From Actinomycetota bacterium (GTDB lineage: Bacteria; Actinomycetota; UBA4738; HRBIN12): a stretch of DNA of 11,267 nucleotides. Below, piece after piece: positions 1-6,112 of this stretch. The stretch lies in contig VAYF01000032.1 in the NCBI GenBank assembly GCA_005883885.1, forward strand, positions 1 to 11,267, written 5' to 3'. A model generated the notes under the pieces. The model was not told where the DNA came from and did not search any database. It worked only from the letters and a program-made list of their open reading frames with translations. Numbering within the stretch: the stretch's first letter is position 1; the number at the start of each line of letters is the position of its first letter. Position numbers and translations under genes: made by a program.

Positions 1-167
1 TGTTGACCGTGAACGAGGTCGCTGACCTCCTGCGCGTATCCAGGATGACCGTCTACCGGCTGATCAAAGAAGGGCAGATGCCTGCCCTCCGGGTCGGCCG
101 TAGCTACCGCCTCCGCGAGGACGATGTCGACGACTACCTGAGCAAACGCTACACCGAAGCGATGTAG
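1..167 (+). CDS. Excisionase/BldC-like helix-turn-helix DNA-binding protein (5' end at or before window edge)
   Basis: The reading frame is open from the window edge to the TAG at 165-167. It encodes about 54 residues that form almost the whole of a small winged-HTH (HTH_17/excisionase type, MerR-like) domain. The recognition-helix segment RVSRMTVYRLIKEG and the wing GRSYRLREDDVDDYL are the family hallmarks. A TTG at 3-5 could be the start, but family members are usually 60-80 residues, so the true start is probably just outside the window. Such proteins bind DNA and are usually transcriptional regulators in actinobacteria (BldC, BdtA, Rv0500A) rather than phage excisionases. No phage gene is nearby. 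A homologue sits directly before bS22 in mycobacteria (from memory), whereas here a P-loop gene separates them. Confidence 0.85.
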   Translation, partial: LTVNEVADLLRVSRMTVYRLIKEGQMPALRVGRSYRLREDDVDDYLSKRYTEAM

Positions 168-181
168 CGGCCCCTACAGCC

Positions 182-209
182 GGGACCTCCGCGATCGTAC
201 GGAGGACCC
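182..209 (+). promoter_or_regulatory. Hairpin that buries the Shine-Dalgarno of the Clp1-like gene
   Basis: Arm 182-191 (gggacctccg) pairs with arm 200-209 (cggaggaccc): nine base pairs and one A-A mismatch (185/206) around an 8-base loop (192-199). The right arm contains the GGAGGA at 201-206 that is the ribosome binding site for the ATG at 213, so the folded RNA would hide it. It could tune translation of the next gene, or act as a weak terminator after the HTH gene; there is no U-tract. Confidence 0.5.
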
Positions 210-212
210 ACG

Positions 213-1106
213 ATGAACGAGCACGAGCAGCTCGTCGATCACGCAGCGCGGCACGCCCGCTCGGTCCTGTTCCTCGGCGGGCTCGACGCCGGCAAGAGCA
301 CCCTCGCTCGGGCCACCGCCGCGTTCGCGTTGCGGATCGGCAGACGGGTCGCCTACATCGATGCGGACGTGGCCCAGAAGACGGTGGGTCCGCCCGCGAC
401 GGTGGGCATGAAGCACATCCGCGAACCCGACGACCTGATCCCCGAGCGGATGGCCGAAGCGGACGCCCTCGGGTTCGTCGGTTCGATCTCGCCGCAGGAT
501 CACCTGGTCCCGCTGGTGGGCGCGCTCGGTCGCCTGCGCGACCGAGCGCGCAACGAGGGCGCGGAGCTCCTGATCGTGGACACGGGCGGCGAGGTCTCCG
601 GGATCCGTGGCCAGCTCGTGAAGTACTACAAGGTCGACGTGCTGGAGCCCGACCTCGTGGTCGGGCTCCAGCGCGGCGAGGAGCTCGAGCCGATCCTGGG
701 CGTCGTCGATCGCTTCTTCGGGGTCGAGTCGGTGACGGCGCCCGTCCACCCGGACGTCAAGCCGAGCAGCGTCGAGGACCGGATGGCGATGCGCGAGAAG
801 GCGATGGGGCGCTACTTCGAGAGCGCCCCGTTGCAGCGGTTCCGGGTTCGGCCGACGGTGTTCATGCCGACGTTGCCACCGATGTTCGACCTGCAGACGC
901 TCGACCGGCTCCTGGTCGGGCTGTCCGACGGGCACGGGGGATTCACGGGGCTCGGCGTCCTCGAGCACGTGGCCGACGACGGCGGTCTCCGGCTGCTCTC
1001 GCCGGTGGCAGAGCCCCCCAAAGCGCTTAGACTGGGTTCCGTTCGCCTGGAGGACACCTACCGCGTCAAGCGGGTGGATCTCCGGAACCTCTTCGGGACC
1101 GAGTGA
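213..1106 (+). CDS. Clp1/Grc3-family P-loop polynucleotide 5'-kinase-like protein
   Basis: The 297-residue protein has a Walker A at residues 22-29 (GGLDAGKS, then T30), followed by YIDADVAQ (48-55) and GPPATV (59-64). That combination is diagnostic of the Clp1/Grc3/Nol9 family. Also family-like are FVGSISPQDH (88-97), the Walker B-like LLIVDTGGEVSG with D123, the block GLQRGEELEPI, and the lid-like R190xxxR194 followed by YF (201-202). The C-terminal 90 residues look like the small beta domain of the family. Characterised members transfer the gamma-phosphate of ATP or GTP to 5'-OH RNA or DNA ends; the substrate here is unknown. The ATG has a strong GGAGGA six bases upstream. The stop codon overlaps the SD of the bS22 gene, implying coupled expression. 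Family membership is firm; kinase activity is inferred. Confidence 0.85.
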   Translation: MNEHEQLVDHAARHARSVLFLGGLDAGKSTLARATAAFALRIGRRVAYIDADVAQKTVGPPATVGMKHIREPDDLIPERMAEADALGFVGSISPQDHLVPLVGALGRLRDRARNEGAELLIVDTGGEVSGIRGQLVKYYKVDVLEPDLVVGLQRGEELEPILGVVDRFFGVESVTAPVHPDVKPSSVEDRMAMREKAMGRYFESAPLQRFRVRPTVFMPTLPPMFDLQTLDRLLVGLSDGHGGFTGLGVLEHVADDGGLRLLSPVAEPPKALRLGSVRLEDTYRVKRVDLRNLFGTE

Positions 1107-1119
1107 AAGGCGTGATGGG

Positions 1120-1221
1120 TTGCCGTCCCTGATCAAGAAGCGCAGGAAGAAGATGCGCAAGAAGAAGCACAAGAAGCTCCTGAAGCGCACCCGGCACCAG
1201 CGCATGAAGCTGGGCAAGTAG
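1120..1221 (+). CDS. Small ribosomal subunit protein bS22 (AURKAIP1/COX24-domain protein)
   Basis: This 33-residue, extremely basic protein begins MPSLIKKRRKKM and ends RTRHQRMKLGK. It has the same length and pattern as mycobacterial bS22 (Rv0500B; IKKRRKRM...KLLRRTR...KLGK), a small protein found bound to the 30S subunit near the decoding centre. The TTG start is chosen because it gives the exact family length, no ATG or GTG occurs in frame just upstream, and GAAAGG at 1105-1110 lies nine bases before it. That SD overlaps the TGA of the kinase-like gene, so the two are probably translated from one message. The gene is easily missed because of its size and TTG start. Confidence 0.9.
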   Translation: MPSLIKKRRKKMRKKKHKKLLKRTRHQRMKLGK

Positions 1222-1238
1222 CGCCCGGAGAGCCCCAC

Positions 1239-2009
1239 GTGGGCGTTCCGAACCGCTCCGGCCCGCTGACGATCCTCGCGGTCACGCTCTCGGTATCGCT
1301 GTTCGCCTGTTCCGGGGCATCGCCGACCGCATCCGGATCCGCGTTCGGATCCGCGCCGGTGTCGTTCACGACCTCCGACGGCGTTCGATTGTCCGGTCGG
1401 GTCTTCGGACCCCAAGACGCCGGTGCGGGAGTCCTCCTCACCCACATGCTCCCGGCCGACCAGACCTCGTGGTTCCCAGAGGCGGCACATCTGGCGGGCG
1501 CGGGATACCGTGTGTTGACCTTCGATCTGCGCGGCTATTGCCCGGGCGGTGACGGGGGGTGTTCGGAGGGGCAGAAAGACGTGAACGCGGCACCGACCGA
1601 CGTCACCGCGGCGCTGGCGTTCCTTCGGTCCGACGGCCCGACCCGCGTGGCCCTGATCGGCGCCAGCGTCGGGGGAACCGCGTCGTTGGTGGTCGCTTCG
1701 GAACAGCATGACGTTGCTGCCGTGATCACCCTGTCCGCGCCGGAGGTGCTGGACTCACTCGCTGCGGGCCCCGACGTGCTCACGAACATCACGGGGGCGA
1801 AGCTCTTCATCGCCGGCCTCGGGGACCCCTCGGGGGCGGCGGGGGCGGCGCAGTACTTCTACGACCAGAGCCCGCAGCCGAAGCGGCTCGAGATCGTCAC
1901 GGCCAGCGATCACGGGACGGACCTGCTCTCCGGCAGCCAGGGGACCCACGTCGGCGAGCTGATCGATGCGTGGGTCGCGATGTACCTGCATCCCGCGGAG
2001 CCGTCGTGA
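1239..2009 (+). CDS. Lipoprotein alpha/beta hydrolase
   Basis: The 256-residue protein has a short n-region (R6), a hydrophobic stretch and a lipobox-like LFAC with C24, so it is probably lipid-anchored on the outer face of the membrane. A Ser/Gly/Ala-rich linker follows, then an alpha/beta-hydrolase fold from about residue 40. Visible are the oxyanion-side HMLPADQTSW, the strand RVLTFDLRGYCPGG, the nucleophile elbow GASVGG (S143), a probable acid D196 in GLGDPSG, and the catalytic His225 in SDHG. Length fits a single-domain dienelactone hydrolase/BAAT-like esterase. The substrate cannot be told. The GTG start is 17 bases after bS22 and has GGAG just upstream. Its stop overlaps the next start by four bases (GTGA), so the two genes are likely coupled. 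Confidence 0.85.
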   Translation: MGVPNRSGPLTILAVTLSVSLFACSGASPTASGSAFGSAPVSFTTSDGVRLSGRVFGPQDAGAGVLLTHMLPADQTSWFPEAAHLAGAGYRVLTFDLRGYCPGGDGGCSEGQKDVNAAPTDVTAALAFLRSDGPTRVALIGASVGGTASLVVASEQHDVAAVITLSAPEVLDSLAAGPDVLTNITGAKLFIAGLGDPSGAAGAAQYFYDQSPQPKRLEIVTASDHGTDLLSGSQGTHVGELIDAWVAMYLHPAEPS

Positions 2010-2791
2010 GCCGCCCGATCGTGTTCTGCACGGACTACGGGCTGCGAGACGAGTTCGTCGGCGTGTGTCACGGCGTGATGTTCAAGATCGCCCCCGATGC
2101 ATCGGTGATCGATCTCACCCACGCGATCCCGCGACAAGACGTGATGCGCGGGGCGCTCGTCCTGTCCCGAGCGGCGCCCTACCTCCCTGATGACGCCGTC
2201 TATTGCGCCGTCGTGGATCCGGGTGTCGGCTCCGAACGTCGAGCCGTCGCGATCCGCGCCGGAACCGGCGCACTGTTGGTCGGTCCGGACAACGGCGTGC
2301 TCTCGCTCGCGTGGGCCGTGCTCGGCGGCGCCGAGGACGCGTTCGAGATCTCGTCCCCCGGCATCGTGCTCCATCCGATGTCCAACACCTTCCACGGTCG
2401 CGACGTGTTCGCACCGGCCGCAGCGCACCTCGCGATGGGCACGCCGCTCGAGACGATCGGCCCGCGCCTGAACCCGGACCAGCTGCAGGTGCTCGAGGTG
2501 CCGGGGCCGATGGTCGCGCCGGATGCGATCGGCGCTCGGGTGATCGGGGTGGACGGCTTCGGGAACGTGCAGCTCAACGTGACGAACGAGCATCTGGTCG
2601 CTGCCGGCATCGAAGGCACCGTCGGCGTCGCCGGTTCGCGCGTTCCGCTCGTCGAGACGTTCACGGACCTTCCCGAGCACGGGTTGGGGGTCATCGTCGA
2701 TTCGCTTGGGTTCGTCGCGCTGGTGGTCAACAAGGGGAGCGCCGCCGAGATGCTCCATCTGGGCGAGGGCTCCACCGTGGTCCTCGAATAG
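2006..2791 (+). CDS. S-adenosyl-L-methionine hydroxide adenosyltransferase (SAM hydrolase, DUF62)
   Basis: The family uses water to split SAM into adenosine and methionine, and is related to fluorinase and chlorinase. All its blocks are visible in the 261 residues: the N-terminal FCTDYGLRDEFVGVCHGVM, IDLTHAIP, VVDPGVGSERR, GPDNGVLS, NTFHGRDVFAPAAA and the C-terminal IGVDGFGNVQLNVT. The Asp of DPGVGS, the Arg of SERR and the His of FHGRD fit the Asp-Arg-His set of the hydrolase branch rather than a halogenase. The start is taken as GTG 2006, which overlaps the hydrolase stop (GTGA) and has GGAG at 1997-2000; an in-frame start at 1970 would add 12 unconserved residues. The physiological role in actinobacteria is unclear. 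Confidence 0.92.
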   Translation: MSRPIVFCTDYGLRDEFVGVCHGVMFKIAPDASVIDLTHAIPRQDVMRGALVLSRAAPYLPDDAVYCAVVDPGVGSERRAVAIRAGTGALLVGPDNGVLSLAWAVLGGAEDAFEISSPGIVLHPMSNTFHGRDVFAPAAAHLAMGTPLETIGPRLNPDQLQVLEVPGPMVAPDAIGARVIGVDGFGNVQLNVTNEHLVAAGIEGTVGVAGSRVPLVETFTDLPEHGLGVIVDSLGFVALVVNKGSAAEMLHLGEGSTVVLE

Positions 2792-2792
2792 C

Positions 2793-2942
2793 TCAGCCCG
2801 AGGGAGAGGCCGAGGGCAGCTCGTTCCCGCTCGCAGGGCCTGGGTAGGGCTGCGTCGGCGCCGGCTGCCGGAGCTGCGCGATCAGCGCCACGGCGAGCAG
2901 CACGAACAGGACGATCAACGTGATGGCGGTGCCGCGACGCAC
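2793..2942 (-). CDS. Small single-pass membrane protein (49 aa), unknown function
   Basis: A short frame from GTG 2942 to TGA 2793 encodes MRRGTAITLI followed by a strongly hydrophobic stretch (about residues 6-23). A Pro/Gly/Ser-rich tail follows (QPAPTQPYPGPASG and on to SASPSG). The Arg pair before the helix and the polar tail predict N-in topology with the tail outside. Nearly all third codon positions are G or C, as in the neighbouring genes. A TATCCT box lies six bases before the GTG, the same layout as the gene at 3824, so a leaderless transcript is plausible. It ends one base from the convergent SAM hydrolase stop. I do not recognise a family. It could be a chance frame, since the only support is composition, TM profile and the promoter-like box. 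Confidence 0.6.
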   Translation of the reverse strand: MRRGTAITLIVLFVLLAVALIAQLRQPAPTQPYPGPASGNELPSASPSG

Positions 2943-2970
2943 GGCCCGAGGATATCGGGCCGTGCGACGC
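2934..2970. terminator. Long perfect-arm hairpin after the isomerase gene, containing a promoter-like box
   Basis: Arms 2934-2949 and 2955-2970 pair over 15 of 16 positions (one A-A mismatch at 2937/2967) around the five-base loop ggata. It starts at the isomerase stop codon (2970-2972, - strand), so it fits a terminator for that gene; there is no T-run. The same DNA holds the TATCCT box and the GTG start of the 49-residue protein, so an operator role is equally possible. Confidence 0.6.
2949..2954 (-). promoter_or_regulatory. Putative -10 box TATCCT, leaderless promoter of the 49-aa gene
   Basis: On the - strand TATCCT is followed by six bases and then the GTG start at 2942. This spacing puts +1 at or next to the start codon. 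No clear -35 is seen. The box lies at the tip of the 2934-2970 hairpin. Confidence 0.4.
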
Positions 2971-3755
2971 TACCCGGCTAGCCTCGCCCCGACCTCCTCG
3001 CGCATACGAACGAGGATGGCGTTCAGCTCCTTGGGCTCGGTCAGGTATCGGCGCAGATCGACCTCGAGCGACACGGCTCCGGCATAGCCGCACGCGACGA
3101 GGTCATCGAGGAAGGCGTCGAGGGCCAGCACGCCCTGGCCTGGCGGAAGATGCGAGTCCCATCCGCGCCCGGCGTTGTCCGACAGGTGCACGTGCCGGAG
3201 GCGATCGCCGAAGCGCCGGCGCACGTCGATCAGATCGTGCTTCGCGACGGCGGCGTGCGACGTGTCCAGCACGAGGTGCGGGATGCCTTCGAGCTCGTCC
3301 AGATCCTGGTTCGCGTGGAGCATCAACGGCCGTGACCCCATATGGATCGGGAACATGTTCTCGATGCCGACCGTGATCCCGGTTCGCGCCTCGACCGAGG
3401 GAAGCGTCTCGTGGAGCCGGCGGCGGTAGCCGCGCTGCCATCGGTAGGGCGGGTGGGTCACGACGGTCGGGACGCCCGCATCGGCGGCGACCTCCGCCGC
3501 TCGCTCGATCTTGCCGATCGGGTCGGTCCCCCAGATCCGACGGGTGAGCAACAACGATGGGGCGTGGATCGCTCCGATCTCGAGTCCATACTCGGCCGCC
3601 AGCTTCCGCATCACCGCGGCGTCTTGGCTGGCGGGATCCCTCGTGACCATCACCTCGACGCCTGTGTACCCGCACGCCGCAACGAGCCCGAACGTGTCGC
3701 CGAGGGGACGCGCGAAGAAGGCCGCGGTGGAGAACAGCAGACGTGGCCCGGCCAT
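2970..3755 (-). CDS. Sugar phosphate isomerase/epimerase family TIM-barrel protein
   Basis: The 261 residues show the xylose isomerase-like/AP endonuclease 2 TIM-barrel pattern. Visible blocks are GVEVM (E34), IHAPS (63-67), GIENMF with E132, LVLDTSHA with D164, HVHLSD (188-193), LPPGQG (203-208) and SLEVD with E231. E132, D164, H190 and E231 are the likely divalent-metal ligands. Such enzymes isomerise or epimerise sugars or inositol derivatives; the substrate is not readable from sequence. Mycobacterial Rv0498, also near the HTH/bS22 genes, is annotated as the same family (from memory). The ATG at 3755 has no clear SD, but a TAGCCT box (3766-3771, - strand) lies close upstream, so a very short leader is possible. 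It is transcribed away from the membrane protein at 3824. Confidence 0.85.
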   Translation of the reverse strand: MAGPRLLFSTAAFFARPLGDTFGLVAACGYTGVEVMVTRDPASQDAAVMRKLAAEYGLEIGAIHAPSLLLTRRIWGTDPIGKIERAAEVAADAGVPTVVTHPPYRWQRGYRRRLHETLPSVEARTGITVGIENMFPIHMGSRPLMLHANQDLDELEGIPHLVLDTSHAAVAKHDLIDVRRRFGDRLRHVHLSDNAGRGWDSHLPPGQGVLALDAFLDDLVACGYAGAVSLEVDLRRYLTEPKELNAILVRMREEVGARLAG

Positions 3756-3811
3756 GGGTGACCCAAGGCTAGCCGTCTGGGACCCGCCTCGGGCGGTCGT
3801 GCCGTCCCGGA

Positions 3812-3817
3812 TATCCT
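3812..3817 (+). promoter_or_regulatory. Putative -10 box TATCCT for the membrane-protein gene
   Basis: TATCCT ends six bases before the ATG at 3824 and there is no SD, which suggests a leaderless transcript. No convincing -35 is visible. The arrangement is the same as at 2949-2954 and close to that at 5832-5837. Confidence 0.45.
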
Positions 3818-3823
3818 GTTGCC

Positions 3824-4522
3824 ATGATCATGGCGCTGATCGCGGCCGCCATCGCGTTCGGGTTCGCGGTCATGCTCGCGAAGGAGTTCGTGGCGCGCCG
3901 CCGGCCCTATACGGCGCTCTGGGCTTTGGCGCTCCTGCTGTACGGCGTCGCCTCGCTCGTCGTCGTCATCGGCGCGATCGGCGGGTGGACGAGGCTCGAG
4001 TACGAGATCTACTGGGCGCTTGGCGCGGTACTCACCGTCCCGTTGCTGGCCGCCGGCGAAGTCGTCCTGCTGTTCCGCGATCGAGTGGTGCTGTGGGTCA
4101 CCGCGCTCCTGCTCGTGTTCATCGCGGCGTACACGGTAGCCGTGCTCGGCCACGCCCTGTACGACCCCATCGCCCTGGCGAAGCGACTGCCCTCGGGCAA
4201 GGACGTCTTCGGGGACGGAACCCCCGCGCACCGGCTTCCGCAGATCGTGTCGATCCCCGCATACACCGTCTTGATCGTGGGCACGTTGTGGTCAGCGTGG
4301 AAGATGCGCGGGCGTCCCGAGCTGCGCGAGCGGTTCCTCGGCACGCTGCTGATCGCGTTCGGCGCCACGATCGTCGCCGTCGGCGGGTCGGCATTCGCCG
4401 CTGCCGGTGACCTGTTCCTGTTCGCCCTGATGCTGTCCGTTGGCGTCACCGTCATGTTCGTTGGTTTCCTCCGCGCATCACGCCAACGCAAGCCGCTGCC
4501 TGCGCCCGTGCAGACGTCCTGA
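3824..4522 (+). CDS. Seven-helix integral membrane protein, unknown function
   Basis: The 232-residue protein is hydrophobic throughout, with about seven predicted membrane helices: roughly 3-19, 30-52, 61-84, 88-110, 139-158, 171-191 and 195-215. A charged cytoplasmic-type loop RRRP (25-28) follows helix 1, and a basic tail RASRQRK ends the protein. A longer polar loop (112-138, including KRLPSGKDVFGDG) separates helices 4 and 5. No catalytic motif or known domain is recognised. The start is ATG 3824, preceded by a TATCCT box and no SD; the ATG at 3830 is an alternative. It diverges from the isomerase gene and converges on the anti-sigma gene, so it is probably expressed alone. Confidence 0.75.
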   Translation: MIMALIAAAIAFGFAVMLAKEFVARRRPYTALWALALLLYGVASLVVVIGAIGGWTRLEYEIYWALGAVLTVPLLAAGEVVLLFRDRVVLWVTALLLVFIAAYTVAVLGHALYDPIALAKRLPSGKDVFGDGTPAHRLPQIVSIPAYTVLIVGTLWSAWKMRGRPELRERFLGTLLIAFGATIVAVGGSAFAAAGDLFLFALMLSVGVTVMFVGFLRASRQRKPLPAPVQTS

Positions 4523-4529
4523 AGCTCGA

Positions 4530-4546
4530 CGGGCCTTCGCGGCCCG
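4530..4546. terminator. Hairpin between convergent genes, possible bidirectional terminator
   Basis: cgggcc (4530-4535) pairs with ggcccg (4541-4546) around ttcgc, giving six G-C pairs in the 29-base gap between two converging stop codons (4522 and 4552). There is no T-run on either side. Confidence 0.5.
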
Positions 4547-4551
4547 ATGCC

Positions 4552-5262
4552 TCAGCCGGCTTCCGGCCAGGCCGGGTCGCCCGGCTCCGACGGCTCCGAC
4601 CCCGCGGGCTCCACCGTCACCAGCAGGTGATCGAAGGTCGAAGGGTCGATCGCGAGGCGAACCAGGACCGTCCCATCCGGGTAGGGGAGGAAGTCACGCA
4701 GGTGCGTGGCGTGGTGCGCCGACACGGCCCACAAGCGGTAGACGAGGCCGGGCGCGGGGAACGGAACACCCCTGCCGTAGACGTAGAGCTCCTGGACGCC
4801 TCGCGCGGAGATCTCTTGCGCGTTCCCTCCGAGGGGTTGCCGCAGGAGGGTGGGGTGCTGGACGACGAAGTCGGCGAGCCCCTGCACGTCGGCCGCGGGG
4901 ACCTGCGCGGTCTTCCGATCCTCGAGCTGGCTGAGCGCCATCCCGCCGGCACCGACCACCAGCACGACGCTCGCCGCCGCCGCGACGAGGCGTCCCGGGG
5001 TCCACCGGATCCCCGGCCGCCCTCGCGTATCCATCTCCCGATGGATCCTCGGGAGGAGGGTGTCGGGAGGCGTGGCCGGCTCGGCCTCTAGCGCGAGCTC
5101 TCCGGCGACCGCCTGGAACGCGTCGAGCATCATCCGGCACTCGGAGCAGTCCGGGACGTGCTCGGTGAGCAGGCGATCGGCTTCGGCGGCGTCCTCGCCC
5201 GACAGGCTCTGGAGCACGTAGCCCGCCAAGAGCTCCTGCGTCTCGTCGTGGCGGTCGATCAC
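4552..5262 (-). CDS. Anti-sigma factor, RskA-like with zinc-binding ZAS domain
   Basis: The 236 residues split into an N-terminal anti-sigma zinc-finger domain (1-60) with the Hx3Cx2C signature H35-C39-C42, one membrane helix (about 91-112), and an extracytoplasmic domain. The outer domain has the RskA pattern: YVYGRGVPFPAPG, YRLWAV and near the end LLVTVEPAGSEPSEPG. It should hold the partner sigma factor at the membrane and release it on a signal, often through regulated proteolysis. The GTG start overlaps the sigma stop (GTGA, 5259-5262), with GGAGGAG inside the end of the sigma gene, so translation is coupled. Whether the zinc site senses redox state cannot be told, although a glutaredoxin gene lies next door. 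Confidence 0.9.
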   Translation of the reverse strand: MIDRHDETQELLAGYVLQSLSGEDAAEADRLLTEHVPDCSECRMMLDAFQAVAGELALEAEPATPPDTLLPRIHREMDTRGRPGIRWTPGRLVAAAASVVLVVGAGGMALSQLEDRKTAQVPAADVQGLADFVVQHPTLLRQPLGGNAQEISARGVQELYVYGRGVPFPAPGLVYRLWAVSAHHATHLRDFLPYPDGTVLVRLAIDPSTFDHLLVTVEPAGSEPSEPGDPAWPEAG

Positions 5263-5825
5263 CCTGTCTCCTCCAACGCCGCGCGGAGCTTCCGCATCGC
5301 CGCGAACGTCCTCGTCTTCACGGTCCCGAGCGGGATCCCCAGCTCCTCGGCGATCTGCACCTGGGTCTTTCCGCCGAAGTACGCCATCTCGAGCACCTGT
5401 CGTTGTTCGGGGGGGAGGCCTGCGAGGGCCTCTCGGACCTCCTTGCGCCGCACGCCGAGGTAGGACTCCTCGGCGATGGCATCCGCAGGGTCTTCGCCGA
5501 CCAGCGGCTCGAGGTTCGCCGCCCGTTCGGATCTCGCGTGCAGCCGGGACTCGCGTCTCACCAGATCGACCGCCCGATGGTGAACCAGCGCCAGGAAGAA
5601 CGTTCGGAAGGGGCCCCGTGCCGGGTCGTAGGCCTCGGGCGTTCGCCAGAGGGCCATGAAGGCATCGTGGACGACGTCTTGGGCCAAGATCTGCTGACCC
5701 GTCACGCGATACGCGAGCCCGTAAGCCGATCCGGCGTATCGGCCGTACAGCTCGTCGAACGCGCCGCGGTCGCCTGAGGAGAGTCGCCGGTGGAGCTCCA
5801 GATCCTCGCGGTCGCTGTCGCGCAC
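5259..5825 (-). CDS. ECF-family (group 4) RNA polymerase sigma factor
   Basis: The 188-residue length is typical of an ECF sigma with only regions 2 and 4. Region 2 spans about 20-90 (DELYGRYAGSAYGLAYR, AQDVVHDAFMALWR, GPFRTFFLALVHHRAVDLVRR). Region 4 spans about 130-182 (LPPEQRQVLEMAYFGG, QIAEELGIPLGTVKTR). An acidic linker (100-125) joins them. There is no SnoaL-like or other C-terminal extension. The GTG at 5825 is preceded by GGGAGG with a usable spacer. It is co-transcribed with its anti-sigma factor and diverges from glutaredoxin across only 20 bases, so its promoter must lie in or over the glutaredoxin start. A BldN-type or SigK-type role is possible from context but not proven. No GGAAC-type autoregulatory -35 was evident. 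Confidence 0.93.
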   Translation of the reverse strand: MRDSDREDLELHRRLSSGDRGAFDELYGRYAGSAYGLAYRVTGQQILAQDVVHDAFMALWRTPEAYDPARGPFRTFFLALVHHRAVDLVRRESRLHARSERAANLEPLVGEDPADAIAEESYLGVRRKEVREALAGLPPEQRQVLEMAYFGGKTQVQIAEELGIPLGTVKTRTFAAMRKLRAALEETG

Positions 5826-5831
5826 GGACCG

Positions 5832-5837
5832 TATCCT
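5832..5837 (+). promoter_or_regulatory. Putative -10 box TATCCT for glutaredoxin
   Basis: TATCCT lies eight bases before the ATG at 5846, inside the 20-base gap between the divergent sigma and glutaredoxin genes. No SD precedes the ATG, so the mRNA is probably leaderless or nearly so. No -35 is clear. Confidence 0.4.
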
Positions 5838-5845
5838 CCCAGCCG

Positions 5846-6085
5846 ATGCGAAGCGTCGTCCTTTACACGCGCAGCGGTTGTCACCTGTGCGACGAAGCGC
5901 GGAGCGCGATCCTGTCCGTCCTCACGCGCGAGCCGTTCTCCTTCGATGAGGTGGACATCGACACGGACGACGACCTGATGCGCGACTACGGCATCAGGAT
6001 CCCCGTCGTGACCGTGGACGGTGAGGAGCGGTTCGAGATCGCCGTGGACGAGAACGAGCTGGAGGGACTGGTCCGGATACGCTAG
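5846..6085 (+). CDS. Glutaredoxin-like thiol oxidoreductase (DUF836 type)
   Basis: The 79-residue protein has the thioredoxin fold in miniature: strand VVLYTRSG, active site C12-H-L-C15, helix DEARSAILSVL, strand FDEVDID, the cis-proline segment RIPVV (P53) and TVDGEE. The CHLC motif and size match the small glutaredoxin-like family found beside rex/hemA in actinobacteria (Rv0508 beside hemA, from memory). It should reduce disulfides or mixed thiols in the cytoplasm; its electron donor is unknown. It starts at ATG 5846 without an SD, after a TATCCT box, and is followed 27 bases later by rex, so the two are probably co-transcribed. Confidence 0.88.
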   Translation: MRSVVLYTRSGCHLCDEARSAILSVLTREPFSFDEVDIDTDDDLMRDYGIRIPVVTVDGEERFEIAVDENELEGLVRIR

Positions 6086-6091
6086 GCGTAT
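6077..6091. promoter_or_regulatory. 15-bp palindrome ahead of rex (possible operator)
   Basis: ATACGC-TAG-GCGTAT is a perfect inverted repeat covering the glutaredoxin stop codon and ending 21 bases before the rex start. It does not match the known Rex operator pattern (TTGTGAA-type half-sites). It could be an operator, a weak hairpin or chance. Confidence 0.3.
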
Positions 6092-6112
6092 GCCCGAGCG
6101 AGGCGGTTCCCC

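Noticed and set aside
1..167. Phage excisionase marking an integrated element
   Set aside because: The domain is shared with chromosomal regulators such as BldC, and no integrase, att repeat or phage gene is present.
174..1709. Long - strand frame of 511 codons opposite the Clp1-like and hydrolase genes
   Set aside because: Arg/Gly/Pro-rich shadow of high-GC coding DNA. It crosses several well-supported + strand genes and has no recognisable domain.
1791..1848. Several runs of four or five G in the hydrolase gene, resembling a G-quadruplex
   Set aside because: Only three close runs; the fourth is 23 bases away. It is explained by Gly/Ala codons in high-GC DNA.
1970..2005. Upstream start for the SAM hydrolase, 12 codons earlier
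   Set aside because: The added residues are not family-like, whereas GTG 2006 has an SD and the common GTGA overlap.
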